64,000 nucleotides of DNA from assembly GCF_004799515.1 (NCBI RefSeq), contig NZ_SSMX01000036.1, positions 1 through 64,000 on the forward strand, written 5' to 3'. Below the pieces are notes generated by a model, which was not told the DNA's origin, made no database searches, and saw nothing but the letters and a program-made list of their open reading frames with translations. A program made the translations under genes and the position numbers. The stretch comes from Phenylobacterium sp. Lineage in GTDB: Bacteria > Pseudomonadota > Alphaproteobacteria > Caulobacterales > Caulobacteraceae. How positions within the stretch are numbered: the first letter of the stretch is position 1; every line of letters begins with the position of its first letter. This document shows positions 1 through 11,073 of the stretch, piece after piece.

Positions 1-502
1 CGACCTGCACCAGCATGATCTGCCGGCGGCGGATCACTTCCTGGATCTTGTACTTGCGCATCAGCCGCCGGCGGCGCCGGGCGACCTCTTCCTCCATGAC
101 GTCGTCTTCGTCGTCGGAGACGGCGTCGGCTTCCTCGTCGGCGTCCTCGCCCTCGGCGTCGGCGTCGCCGCTGGGGCGGCCCCGGCGGCTGCGAGGCTCG
201 TGGTGGTCGTCTTCCTCCTCGGCCTCCTCGCGCATCAGCGCTTCTCGGTCGGCGACGGGGATCTGGTAGTAGTCGGGGTGGATTTCGTTGAAGGCCAGGA
301 AGCCGTGGCGGTTACCGCCGTACTCGATGAAGGCCGCCTGCAGCGACGGTTCAACCCGCGTCACCTTGGCGAGGTAGATATTCCCTCTGAGCTGCTTCCG
401 GTTTGAACTCTCGAAATCGAACTCTTCAACGCGGCTTCCGTCGACCACCACCACACGCGTCTCTTCGGCGTGGGCAGCGTCGATCAACATGTTCTTGGAC
501 AT
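1..502 (-). CDS. rne: Ribonuclease E, N-terminal part (cut by window start)
   Basis: The endoribonuclease of the RNA degradosome starts processing and decay of mRNA and stable RNA. Only the first 167 codons are in the window. The protein opens MSKNMLIDAAHAEETRVVVV and continues into the S1 RNA-binding region (RGNIYLAKVTRVEPSLQAAF, then GGNRHGFLAF), which is characteristic of RNase E/G. From about residue 85 to 145 the S1 region is interrupted by a very acidic stretch rich in Glu and Asp followed by an Arg run. Such an insertion is familiar in alphaproteobacterial RNase E. The ATG at 502 gives the family-standard start. Catalytic and degradosome-scaffold parts lie outside the window. Confidence 0.93.
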   Translation of the reverse strand, partial: MSKNMLIDAAHAEETRVVVVDGSRVEEFDFESSNRKQLRGNIYLAKVTRVEPSLQAAFIEYGGNRHGFLAFNEIHPDYYQIPVADREALMREEAEEEDDHHEPRSRRGRPSGDADAEGEDADEEADAVSDDEDDVMEEEVARRRRRLMRKYKIQEVIRRRQIMLVQV

Positions 503-956
503 TCAGATCATCTCCACGGCGCGCGCGGGACCGGAGGTCCGGGCGCAGCCGGCTGTTTGTGGGATGGGCGCGCGCGCCGGACCGCGGGGCGCTGAACGCG
601 TCCCCGGGAGCGGAAAGCCGAAATGTGGCGTGAGCAGCGCTGCCCATCGGGTGTGTTCCTAGGCGCGCCGGGAAGGCGCGGATCGGATAGAGCGTCGCTC
701 GCCGAATAAGGTCAGCTGACGCGGGGTTTGTTCGCGCAACCCTTCGCCCCGCATAACGCGAGAGGCGGCTTGGCGCGCGGCGGGACATTAGCAATACCGG
801 CGGGCAAAAGGAAAGCCGAACCGCAAAGGTCGCACCCCGCAACGTCCGGTTAACCATTTATCCACCGGCTCACGGCGTATATGGCTTTTAAATCGAAGGG
901 TTTAAGGCCCTTCCTTGGGGGTCGGGCTTTCGATGCGGTTTGGGGCAGGGGTCCTG
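503..956. other. Intergenic region between divergent rne and amidase genes
   Basis: About 450 bases separate two divergently transcribed genes, so both promoters and the rne leader should lie here. On the rne side there is a short perfect inverted repeat at 528-540 (GGACC, 3-base loop, GGTCC) in a very GC-rich stretch that could fold in the rne 5' leader. The amidase side is AT-richer around 850-905, with GGTTAACC and TTTTAAATC, as expected for a promoter. No small gene or RNA gene with convincing features was recognised. Confidence 0.4.
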
Positions 957-2156
957 ATGCGGAACCGGGGACGCGCGGCGCTGGCCGTGGCGGCCGCCGC
1001 CGCCGTGGGCCTGGCTGTCGCCATGGCCTCGCATGCCGCGGCCTCCGTCGGCGGTCTCCTGAAGGTGCGGCTGGGCGGCGACGCCCAGGCGACGCGCCTC
1101 GTCATGGACCTCGACCAGGCCGCCAGCGGCAAGCTGGTGTCCGACGGCGCCGCCGACGGGCGCGCGGTGATCCTGCTGCCCAATGTCTCGGCGACCGGCG
1201 GCCTGCAGGGCGCGGGCCAGGGGCTGGTGAAGGCCTGGACCATCGACCAGACCTCCGGCGGCGCGCGCCTGCAGATCGACCTCGCGCCCGACGCCCGGAT
1301 CAAGGGCCGCTTCCTGCTGCCGCCCGCCGACGGCATCGACCACTACCGCTATGTGATCGACGTGATCTCCGACCCGGGCCAGGTGCGGCTGACCAGCGCC
1401 AAGCCGGCCATCCTGACGCCGGTCTCGCTGAAGCTGCGCCCGCAGATCGTGCCTGCGGTCCATGTCGCGCCGCTCTCGCTGAAGAAGGTGATCGTCATCG
1501 ATCCCGGCCACGGCGGCCACGACCCCGGCGCGCTCGGCGCCCAGGGCTATGAGAAGGACGTGAACCTCGCCGCGGCGCTCACGCTGAAAGAGCGGCTGGA
1601 GCGGTCCTCCAAGTACCGCGTGGTGCTGACCCGCGAGGACGACACCTATGTGCCCCTCGACGAGCGGGTGCGGATCGCCCAGCGCGCGGGCGCGGACCTG
1701 TTCATCTCTCTGCACTCCGATTCCGGCGGCGATCCCGGGGTGCGCGGCGCCAGCGTCTACACCCTCTCCGACAAGGCCTCGAACCGGGCCGCGCGCTTCG
1801 TGAACCGCGACGACTGGTTCATGAAGGCCAGCCTCACCGGCGACCGCGGCGTCAGCGACATCCTGCTCGACCTGACCCAGAGGGCGACCAAGAACCGCTC
1901 GGCGGCCTTCGCCAACACCCTGGTCAGCCACATCGACGGCAAGGCGCCCCTGCTGCGCCGCAGTCAGCGCGACGCCGGCTTCATGGTGCTGCTGGCCCCC
2001 GACGTGCCGGCCGTGCTGCTGGAGATGGGCTTCGTCACCAACACCGACGACGAGCAGTTTCTGCGTGACCCCAGCCAGCGCAAGCGGCTGATGAACGCGG
2101 TGGGCGATTCCATCGACGACTATTTCGCCGAGACCACCCGGCTCGCCTCGCGCTGA
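957..2156 (+). CDS. N-acetylmuramoyl-L-alanine amidase (AMIN + Amidase_3)
   Basis: This periplasmic zinc amidase cleaves the amide bond between MurNAc and the stem peptide, normally during cell separation. An N-terminal signal peptide (RNRGRAALAVAAAAAVGLAV, then ASHAAA) is followed by an AMIN-type beta domain (about residues 35-145) and an Amidase_3 catalytic domain with IVIDPGHGGHDPGA (Zn His), the metal Glu in GYEKDVNL, SLHSDS (Zn His) and the catalytic Glu in LLEMGFVTN. ATG 957 is chosen because CAGGGG lies 5 bases upstream and the signal peptide begins cleanly. ATG 933 and TTG 915 are in-frame alternatives. The gene lies just upstream of PBP1A, so the pair probably serves wall remodelling together. 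Confidence 0.9.
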   Translation: MRNRGRAALAVAAAAAVGLAVAMASHAAASVGGLLKVRLGGDAQATRLVMDLDQAASGKLVSDGAADGRAVILLPNVSATGGLQGAGQGLVKAWTIDQTSGGARLQIDLAPDARIKGRFLLPPADGIDHYRYVIDVISDPGQVRLTSAKPAILTPVSLKLRPQIVPAVHVAPLSLKKVIVIDPGHGGHDPGALGAQGYEKDVNLAAALTLKERLERSSKYRVVLTREDDTYVPLDERVRIAQRAGADLFISLHSDSGGDPGVRGASVYTLSDKASNRAARFVNRDDWFMKASLTGDRGVSDILLDLTQRATKNRSAAFANTLVSHIDGKAPLLRRSQRDAGFMVLLAPDVPAVLLEMGFVTNTDDEQFLRDPSQRKRLMNAVGDSIDDYFAETTRLASR

Positions 2157-2160
2157 CCGC

Positions 2161-2180
2161 GGCGGGCTGACGCGCCCGCC
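2161..2180 (+). other. GC hairpin between amidase and PBP1A genes
   Basis: A perfect 7-bp inverted repeat (GGCGGGC, 6-base loop, GCCCGCC) begins 5 bases after the amidase stop and ends before any plausible PBP1A start. It has no following T-run, so it is not a standard intrinsic terminator. It could protect the amidase mRNA end or attenuate read-through into the next gene. Confidence 0.35.
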
Positions 2181-2192
2181 GACCACGCCCCG

Positions 2193-4664
<2,472 letters not shown>

Positions 4665-4706
4665 TCGTGTCAGCCTATCTGGCGCGTCCGCTACTGGAGT
4701 GTCCCC

Positions 4707-5820
4707 ATGAGATTGGATGTCGAGGCCGCCAAGGCTGACATCGAGCAGTCGATCGAACTGCTCAGGAGGCGTCTTTGACTGGGAGCCTGCGCTCCGCAAG
4801 CTCGACGAGCTGAACGCCCGGGTCGAGGACCCGACCCTTTGGGACAATGCCGAGGCCGCCCAGGCCCTGATGCGCGAACGTACGCGCCTGGCCAGCGCCG
4901 TGGAGGCGGTGAAGGGGCTCGAGCGCGATCTCGCCGACGCCCTGGGTTACGCCGAAATGGCCGACGAGGAGGGCGACGAGGCCTCCCTGGAAGAGGCCCG
5001 CGTCCAGCTGAAGGGGATCAAGGAGCGCGCCGGCCGCGCCGAGCTGGAGGCCCTGCTGAGCGGCGAGGCCGACGGCAACGACGCCTTCGTGGAAATCAAT
5101 TCGGGCGCCGGCGGCACAGAGTCCTGCGACTGGGCCGGCATGCTGATGCGCATGTACACCCGCTGGGCCAACGCCCATGGCATGAGCGTCGACTTCCTGG
5201 AAGAGACCTCCGGCGACCAGGCCGGGATCAAGTCGGCGACCCTGCAGGTCAAGGGCCCCAACGCCTATGGCTGGCTGAAGACCGAGGCCGGCGTCCACCG
5301 GCTGGTGCGCATCTCGCCCTTCGACGCCGCCGCCAAGCGGCACACCAGCTTCGCCTCGGTCTGGGTCTATCCGGTGGTGGACGACAACATCGTCATCGAC
5401 ATCAACCCGGCCGACGTGCGCACCGACACCTACCGGGCCTCCGGCGCCGGCGGCCAGCACATCAACAAGACCGATAGCGCCGTGCGCCTGACGCACATCC
5501 CGACCGGCATCGCGGTGGCCTGCCAGGCCGGCCGCTCGCAGCACCAGAACCGCGAGGAGGCCTGGAAGATGCTGCGCGCGCGGCTCTACGAGGCGGAGCT
5601 GCAGAAGCGCGAGGCCGACAAGCAGGCGCTGGAGGACCAGAAGACCGACATCGGCTGGGGCCACCAGATCCGCAGCTACGTCCTGCAGCCCTATCAGATG
5701 GTCAAGGACCTGCGCACCGAGGTCGAGACCTCCGACAGCCAGGGCGTGCTGGACGGCGACCTCGACGCCTTCATGGGCGCGGCGCTCGCCCAGCGGGTGG
5801 GCGTGACGCGGGAGGCTTGA
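4707..5820 (+). CDS. prfB: Peptide chain release factor 2, requires programmed +1 frameshift
   Basis: RF2 recognises UGA and UAA and triggers peptide release on the ribosome. The true gene starts at ATG 4707 ([20 protein letters not shown]) and meets an in-frame TGA at 4776-4778 after 23 codons. The rest of the protein ([19 protein letters not shown] onward) is in the +1 frame, so the coding sequence is join(4707..4775,4777..5820), 370 residues. The GGQ loop is visible in [20 protein letters not shown], and the helix-rich domain 1 and C-terminal domain are complete. Reading only the downstream frame from 4717 would give a false N-terminus. The frameshift signal is listed separately. Confidence 0.96.
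4764..4779 (+). promoter_or_regulatory. prfB: RF2 autoregulatory +1 frameshift site
   Basis: The sequence reads AGG AGG CGT CTT TGA C. An internal Shine-Dalgarno (AGGAGG) is followed at the same spacing as in E. coli prfB (AGG GGG TAT CTT TGA C) by the slippery CTT and a TGA in the poor C context. When RF2 is scarce the ribosome slips from CUU to UUU, skips one base and reads GAC (Asp). When RF2 is plentiful it terminates. Element order and spacing match the classical signal, and protein similarity switches frame exactly here. Confidence 0.95.
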
Positions 5821-5823
5821 GGC

Positions 5824-6246
5824 CTATTCCGCGGCGATCGGCAGGCTGAGCTGTTCCTGCGCCGGCTGACCCAGCCTGAGGCTGCGGCCGGCGAAGTGGG
5901 CGCCGGCCTCGACGGCCAGTTGCTCGTGGGTGATGTCCCCGTCGACCCGGGCGGTCGAATAGAGCCGGACCGTCTTGGCGACGATGGTCCCGGCCACCCG
6001 GCCGCGGATCTCCACCGCCTCGGCGGTGATCGCGCCCTCCACCTGGCCGGTCTCGCCGATGGAGAGGTGCGCCACCTTCAGGTCGCCGTTGAGCGCGCCG
6101 TCCAGTTGCACGTCGCCGTCGCTGGCGAGGTCGCCGTCGACGCGGACGTTCTCGGCGATCAGCGAGCAGGCGAGGACCTTGCGCGCGGCCTCGGGGCTCT
6201 CCAGCCGGACGGCGGCGGAGCTGGGCTTATTCGGCTTGCTGAACAT
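5824..6246 (-). CDS. bacA: Bactofilin
   Basis: This is a small cytoskeletal protein of the DUF583/bactofilin family that polymerises without nucleotide and recruits cell-wall enzymes to local sites. The 140 residues consist of a short polar N-terminus and a right-handed beta-helix core with regular repeats (VRVDGDLASDGDVQLDGALN, then GDLKVAHLSIGETGQVEG), followed by a short tail. The ATG at 6246 lies inside the 3' end of the upstream M23 peptidase gene (20-base overlap), implying co-translation. The bacA-M23 pairing matches Caulobacter and other alphaproteobacteria, where the peptidase acts with the bactofilin. Confidence 0.93.
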   Translation of the reverse strand: MFSKPNKPSSAAVRLESPEAARKVLACSLIAENVRVDGDLASDGDVQLDGALNGDLKVAHLSIGETGQVEGAITAEAVEIRGRVAGTIVAKTVRLYSTARVDGDITHEQLAVEAGAHFAGRSLRLGQPAQEQLSLPIAAE

Positions 6247-7384
6247 AGTCGCCTGCCTTCAGGAAACGGTCGGGGTTCATCGCGCGGCCGTTCAGCCACA
6301 CTTCGTAGTGCAGGTGGGTGCCCGTCGAACGGCCGGTCGATCCCATGCCGCCCAGGCGCTGGCCCAGCGCCACCTGCTGGCCGACGCTGACGGCGATCAC
6401 CGCCAGGTGGGCGTAGCGGGTCTTCAAGCCGCGGCCGTGGTCGATCTCGACGGTGTTGCCGTAGCCAGAGCGGACGCCGGTGAAGGAGACGACGCCCGGA
6501 CCCGTCGCATGGATCGCCTCCATGCGCGAACCGGAGAAATCCTGGCCGGAGTGGAAGGCCGGGCGGCCGGTGAAGGGATCCACCCGCACCCCGAAGCTGG
6601 ATGACCGCTCGGCCTCCGGCGTCGGCTTGGCGAAGGGCAGGTCGTGGGCGGCCTCTTCCAGTCCCTTGGCCTCGTTCATGTCGGCGGCGGCGTGCTGGAT
6701 GCGGTCGGCGAAGCTTTCGTCCACGTCGAGGACGGCGGCCAGCGCGCGGGGGTCCTTGGACTCGATCAACGGTCCGCCCAGGGCGTTGCCTTTGGGCATG
6801 TAGGCGGCGGGCGTCAGGCCGGCGAGGCGGAAGGCCAGCCGCAGGCGGTCGGCGCGGCTCTTCGCGAAGGTGTCCGCGGCGTCGAGCAGTTGTTCCTGGC
6901 TGACGCGCACGGTGTCGACAATCTGGGCTGGGTTGGCGTCGCTGGAGGCGACGGCCTTGTCGATCACCGGCGTCAGCGCCTGGGCCGCACCGGGCGTGCC
7001 CTTCATGTCGGTGAGCAGCATGGCCAGCGCCGCGTGGCGCTTCTCGATGTCGGCGGCCACGCCCGCGGTCGCGCCCGACCCGCCGGCGTTCAGCTGCGCC
7101 ATCGCCGAGTTCAGCCGCGCCTGGCGGTCGGCGATCCAGCGTTCGTACTTGGCCTGGGTGCGGGCGACCTCGCGGTCGGCGGAGGAGACCGACAGCACAT
7201 TGACCAACATGGCCGCACTGCAGACCCCCATCCAGAGGGCGGCCGCGGAAACCCCGGCGGCGGCGATCATCTGGGTCTTCGGGGAAAGGACGTAGCCCTT
7301 CATCTCGCCGCCCGAACGGACGTAGAGATGACGTTCCGGAAATAGCTCAATGAGCGAGCGTCGAAGGCGCGCCAAGCGTGTCAT
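6227..7384 (-). CDS. M23 family membrane-anchored peptidoglycan endopeptidase
   Basis: This is a LytM-type zinc endopeptidase, 385 residues. A basic cytoplasmic N-terminus precedes one membrane helix (about residues 38-60) and a long helical, probably coiled-coil region (about 65-240). The C-terminal M23 domain has HSGQDFSGS (first Zn ligands), TRYAHL and THLHYEVWLNGR (HxH). The motifs are intact, so it should be active rather than a degenerate activator. It overlaps the downstream bactofilin gene by 20 bases. From the literature, LmdC-type M23 peptidases form complexes with BacA to shape stalks or cell curvature, and this protein has that architecture. Confidence 0.9.
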   Translation of the reverse strand: MTRLARLRRSLIELFPERHLYVRSGGEMKGYVLSPKTQMIAAAGVSAAALWMGVCSAAMLVNVLSVSSADREVARTQAKYERWIADRQARLNSAMAQLNAGGSGATAGVAADIEKRHAALAMLLTDMKGTPGAAQALTPVIDKAVASSDANPAQIVDTVRVSQEQLLDAADTFAKSRADRLRLAFRLAGLTPAAYMPKGNALGGPLIESKDPRALAAVLDVDESFADRIQHAAADMNEAKGLEEAAHDLPFAKPTPEAERSSSFGVRVDPFTGRPAFHSGQDFSGSRMEAIHATGPGVVSFTGVRSGYGNTVEIDHGRGLKTRYAHLAVIAVSVGQQVALGQRLGGMGSTGRSTGTHLHYEVWLNGRAMNPDRFLKAGDYVQQAE

Positions 7385-7648
7385 GCGATCGCTGAAGTCC
7401 CCATCCCCATGGAACTCCGGCGATATGCAATGAGAATTTCGGAGCGCGCAAGACGGTTTACGCCGACAAGCGGCGCAACCTTAACTCTGACGCGAATCAT
7501 GATCGCGGTTCGCTGAATTTGGTGGCGTACCGGGCCTGGGTCCAGCCCCTCGGACGCGATGGGAACAAAGCGCGGCAATCCGGCCACATGGCCTATTTAG
7601 GCGGGTTTGGACGCCCCGCGCCGATGCGACGCCAGGCCGCGCCGGAGG

Positions 7649-8110
7649 TCAGAGCGCCTTGGCCGCGTCCAGCACCGCCTGGGCGTGGCCAGCGACTTTC
7701 ACCTTGCGCCAGATGCGCTTGATGACGCCGTCCTGGATCAGGAAGGTCGAGCGGTCGATGCCCATGTACTCGCGGCCGTAGAGCTTCTTCTCCACCCAGC
7801 TCTCGAAGGCCTCGATCGCCTTGCCGTCGGGGTCGGAGCCGAGCGGGACCGTCAGGCCGTACTTGGCCGTGAACTTCTCGTGGCTCTTCACGCTGTCCTT
7901 CGAGGCGCCCACAACCGCGACGCCGGCCTTGGCGAACTCCGGCGCGAGGGCGCTGAAGTCCTTGGCCTCGTTGGTGCAGCCGGTGGTGTCGTCCTTGGGA
8001 TAGAAATAGAGCGCCAGGGTCTTGCCGGCGTAGTCCGCCGAGCGGATCGGTCCGCCCGCGCTCTCCATCTCCCAGGCTGGCGCCTCGGCGCCTTCAACGA
8101 TCTTCGCCAT
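7649..8110 (-). CDS. bcp: Peroxiredoxin, Bcp/PrxQ family
   Basis: This thiol peroxidase reduces H2O2 and organic hydroperoxides in the cytoplasm. The 153 residues hold the peroxidatic motif FYPKDDTTGCTNEAKDF (Cys45) with the usual Thr two residues before it. There is no second cysteine five residues later, nor any other Cys, so this is a 1-Cys form needing an external thiol. ATG 8110 is preceded by GAGGAG at good spacing; TTG 8116 is the upstream alternative. It lies 11 bases downstream of tyrS on the same strand and is probably co-transcribed with it. Confidence 0.93.
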   Translation of the reverse strand: MAKIVEGAEAPAWEMESAGGPIRSADYAGKTLALYFYPKDDTTGCTNEAKDFSALAPEFAKAGVAVVGASKDSVKSHEKFTAKYGLTVPLGSDPDGKAIEAFESWVEKKLYGREYMGIDRSTFLIQDGVIKRIWRKVKVAGHAQAVLDAAKAL

Positions 8111-8121
8111 TTCCAAGCTCC

Positions 8122-9444
8122 TCAGACCGGCTTCACCAGGACGATCTTCTTCTTGCCGGCCGCCAGCTTGACAACGCCGTCCACGACGTCGGCTTCGGTC
8201 ACCAGCCGGTTGGCGTCGGATTCGGCCTTGTCGTTGACCCGCAGGCCGCCGCCCTGGGCCAGCCGGCGCGCCTCGCCCCGCGACGCCGCGAGGCCCGCCG
8301 CTTCGAACAGCGCCGCCAGCACGATCCCGGCCTCAAGCTCCGCCGCCGGCACCTCATGGGTCGGCAGGTCGGCGCTCAACGTCCCGCGCTCGAAGGCCGC
8401 TTCCGCCGCCGCGGCGGCCTTGGCGGCTTCTTCCGCACCGTGGAGCAGGGTCGTCGCCTCGTTGGCCAGCACCTTCTTGGCGTCGTTGATCTCGGCGCCA
8501 GGGAGGGCCTCCAGCCGGGCGATCTCGTCGAGCGGCAGGTCAGTGTAGAGTTTGAGGAACCGGCCCACGTCGCCGTCCTCGGTGTTCCGCCAGAACTGCC
8601 AGTAGTCATAGGCGCTGAGCAGGTCCGCGTTCAGCCACACCGCGCCCTGAGCCGTCTTGCCCATCTTCGCGCCGGACGCGGTCGCCAGCAGGGGGGTGGT
8701 GAGCGCGAACGCAGGCTTCTGGTCCACGCGGCGGATCAGCTCCACCCCGTTCAGGATGTTCCCCCACTGGTCGGAGCCGCCCATCTGCAGCACGCAGCCA
8801 TAGCGGCGGTTGAGCTCCAGGAAGTCCGTCGCCTGCATGAGCATGTAGTTGAACTCGATGAAGGTCAGCGGCTGCTCGCGGTCGAGCCGCAGCTTCACGG
8901 AGTCGAACGCCAGCATGCGGTTGATCGTGAAATGGACGCCGTACTCGCGCAGGAAGTCGATGTAGCCCAGCTTCGACAGCCACTCGTCGTTGTCGACCAT
9001 GACCGCATCGGTCGGTCCGTCGCCGAAGTTCAGGAACCTGGCGAAGGCCTGCTTCTGGCTGGCGATGTTCGCCTGGATCTCGTCGTGGGTGCGCAGCTGG
9101 CGCGTCTCGTCCTTGCCGGAGGGATCGCCGACCTTGGTCGTGCCGCCGCCGACGATGACGATCGGCTTGTGGCCGGTCTGCTGCAGGCGGCGCAGCATCA
9201 TGATCGTGATCAGGTTGCCGACGTGCAGCGATGGCGCGGTGGCGTCATAGCCGATGTAGCCGGTGACCACGCCCTTCGACGCCGCCTCGTCCAACTCCTC
9301 CGGGTGGGAGATCTGATGGATGTAGCCGCGATCCTGCATCACCCGCAGGAACTCGGACTGGAACGGCTGTTCGGGCATTCGGAGAATCTCAAGCGGTCGG
9401 TGGCCGGGCTCTAGCACGGCGGCGTCGGAAGTATCGAGCGGCAT
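8122..9444 (-). CDS. tyrS: Tyrosyl-tRNA synthetase
   Basis: This class I aminoacyl-tRNA synthetase charges tRNA-Tyr. The Rossmann catalytic domain carries the HIGH-like motif in APSLHVGNL and the KMSKS-like loop in [11 protein letters not shown]. The GGSDQWGNI motif is typical of bacterial TyrS. A C-terminal S4-like RNA-binding domain ([19 protein letters not shown]) closes the protein. ATG 9444 has a strong ribosome site (AGAGGAG, 6-7 bases upstream) and gives 440 residues. The internal ATG at 9378 ([15 protein letters not shown]) gives 418 residues, nearer the family length, but lacks a comparable site. The gene is divergent from anmK. Confidence 0.95.
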   Translation of the reverse strand: MPLDTSDAAVLEPGHRPLEILRMPEQPFQSEFLRVMQDRGYIHQISHPEELDEAASKGVVTGYIGYDATAPSLHVGNLITIMMLRRLQQTGHKPIVIVGGGTTKVGDPSGKDETRQLRTHDEIQANIASQKQAFARFLNFGDGPTDAVMVDNDEWLSKLGYIDFLREYGVHFTINRMLAFDSVKLRLDREQPLTFIEFNYMLMQATDFLELNRRYGCVLQMGGSDQWGNILNGVELIRRVDQKPAFALTTPLLATASGAKMGKTAQGAVWLNADLLSAYDYWQFWRNTEDGDVGRFLKLYTDLPLDEIARLEALPGAEINDAKKVLANEATTLLHGAEEAAKAAAAAEAAFERGTLSADLPTHEVPAAELEAGIVLAALFEAAGLAASRGEARRLAQGGGLRVNDKAESDANRLVTEADVVDGVVKLAAGKKKIVLVKPV

Positions 9445-9633
9445 GGCTGGCTCCTCTGGTGGTGAGGACCGGCGCTTGGTTTGAGAGGGATCGGGGTGCG
9501 CGCCGGCCGGGAAGGGCAGGCGCGTCGGATCGGTCGCCTGCTAACGGGGCAGGCGGTAATAGCGGCCGATAAGGGCGAGCCGTCCGATCATGGCGGGCTA
9601 GCTAGCGGACGTAGGCCGTGGCAGTCAATCGCC

Positions 9634-10740
9634 ATGCGCGTGCTCGGATTCATGACCGGAACCTCCCTCGACGCCGTCGACATGGCGGTGCTGGAGACCG
9701 ACGGCGAGACGATCTCGGCCTTCGGGCCGGCAGGCGAGCGCAAGCTCAGCGACCCCACGCGGGACATCATGCTGGCGGCGACCAAGGCGGCGTTGGCCTG
9801 GCCGCGCGGCGCGCCGGAGCCGGCGATCTTCGCCCAGGCCGCCCGCGCCGGCGCGGAGGAGCACTTCGCCGCCGCCGAGGAATTCCTGGCCGCCAATGGG
9901 CTGAAGTGGTCGGACCTCGACCTGATCGGCATGCACGGCCAGACGGTGCTGCACGAGCGGCCGCAGGCGGGCCGCGTGGGCCGCACGGCGCAGCTGGGCG
10001 ACGCGGGGTTCCTGGCGCGCAAGGCCGGCGTGCCGGTGGCCCACGACTTCCGCACGGCCGACGTGGCGGCGGGCGGCGAGGGCGCGCCCCTGGCGCCGAT
10101 CTACCATCTGGCGCGGGCCAAGGCCTCAGGGCTGGCGCCGCCGCTGGCGGTGCTGAACATCGGCGGGGTCGCCAACGTGACCTTCTGGTCGGGTGGCGAG
10201 GACATCGCGGCCTTCGACACCGGCCCGGGCAACGGGATGATCGACCTGATGGTGCAGGCGCGGGGCGCCGGGCGCTTCGACGACGGCGGCAAGTACGCCA
10301 GCGTGGGCCGCGCGCACGAGGGCGTGCTGGCCGGCCTCTTGGGCCATCCCTACTTCCAGGCGCCGCCGCCGAAGAGCCTCGATCGCTTCGACTTCTCCCT
10401 GGAGCCGCTTGAGCCGCTGGAGCTGGAGGACGCCGCAGCGACCCTGGTGGCCTTCATGGCCGAGGCGGTGCGGCTGGGCTTCCAGATGATGGGCCAGACG
10501 CCCACGGAACTGATCGTATGCGGCGGCGGCCGCCACAACCCACAGATCATGCGGGCGCTGCAGGCCCGCCTGCCCATGCCGGTGAAGACCGCCGAGGCCC
10601 ATGGCTGGCGCGGCGATTCCATCGAGGCCGAGGCCTTCGCCTACCTGGCCGCGCGCACGGCCCGCGGCCTGCCGATCAGCTTCCCGAAGACGACCGGGGT
10701 CCCGAGGCCGATGACCGGCGGGCGGATCGTGCAGCCCTAA
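9634..10740 (+). CDS. anmK: Anhydro-N-acetylmuramic acid kinase
   Basis: AnmK opens the 1,6-anhydro ring of anhydroMurNAc and phosphorylates it, giving MurNAc-6-P in cell-wall recycling. The protein (368 residues from ATG 9634) begins MRVLGFMTGTSLDAVDMAVL, the ATP-binding signature of the family, and contains LNIGGVANVTFW, FDTGPGNGMIDLM and CGGGRHNPQIM, all typical. The open frame extends upstream to 9481, but that part is unrelated and the family N-terminus matches the ATG at 9634. The gene fits with the wall-enzyme genes at 1-7 kb in theme but not in operon. Confidence 0.95.
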   Translation: MRVLGFMTGTSLDAVDMAVLETDGETISAFGPAGERKLSDPTRDIMLAATKAALAWPRGAPEPAIFAQAARAGAEEHFAAAEEFLAANGLKWSDLDLIGMHGQTVLHERPQAGRVGRTAQLGDAGFLARKAGVPVAHDFRTADVAAGGEGAPLAPIYHLARAKASGLAPPLAVLNIGGVANVTFWSGGEDIAAFDTGPGNGMIDLMVQARGAGRFDDGGKYASVGRAHEGVLAGLLGHPYFQAPPPKSLDRFDFSLEPLEPLELEDAAATLVAFMAEAVRLGFQMMGQTPTELIVCGGGRHNPQIMRALQARLPMPVKTAEAHGWRGDSIEAEAFAYLAARTARGLPISFPKTTGVPRPMTGGRIVQP

Positions 10741-10819
10741 GCGGAGCCTTGGCGCCTTTTCGGTCGCCGCGCGTTAGGGCTCCGCGCCGATCTCGGCCCG
10801 ATACAGAAAGCTCCTGGAC

Positions 10820-11044
10820 ATGAACAAGATCATCCTGTCGCTGGCGATAGCGACAGCCGTCGCCCTGCCTGCGACCTACGCCGCCGCCGGCCCCCTGGCG
10901 GGCGCTGCTATCGGCGCGGGCACGGGCGCGGTTATCGCGGGACCGCCTGGCGCGGTTGTGGGCGGCGTCGCCGGCGCGGTCATCGGCGACCGCCATCACG
11001 CGCGTCACTACCGTCACCATCGCCGGCACTACAACCACGGCTAG
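10820..11044 (+). CDS. Small exported glycine-zipper protein with His-rich tail
   Basis: This 74-residue protein has a clear signal peptide (MNKIILSLAIATAVALPATY, cut near AAA-G). A Gly/Ala repeat (GAAIGAGTGAVIAGPPGAVV) resembles a glycine-zipper membrane segment. The tail, about 20 residues rich in His and Arg (DRHHARHYRHHRRHYNHG), could bind metal or anionic surfaces. It sits alone between anmK and panC. Similar small glycine-zipper proteins are common in alphaproteobacterial envelopes, but the function is unknown. Codon use and a continuous frame support a real gene. Confidence 0.75.
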   Translation: MNKIILSLAIATAVALPATYAAAGPLAGAAIGAGTGAVIAGPPGAVVGGVAGAVIGDRHHARHYRHHRRHYNHG

Positions 11045-11073
11045 GTTCGGCTGCGCGGGTCGGTGACCCGCGC

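Noticed and set aside
850-905. Possible CtrA site near the amidase promoter (TTAA pairs)
   Set aside because: TTAA boxes are present, but none has the 7-base spacing of the TTAA-N7-TTAA consensus.
7649-8110. Two-cysteine PrxQ mechanism
   Set aside because: Only one cysteine exists in the protein, so the usual CxxxxC disulfide cannot form.
10741-10785. Inverted repeat GCGGAGCC / GGCTCCGC after anmK
   Set aside because: The arms match over 8 bases but are 29 bases apart with no T-run, so a terminator or operator call is not supported.
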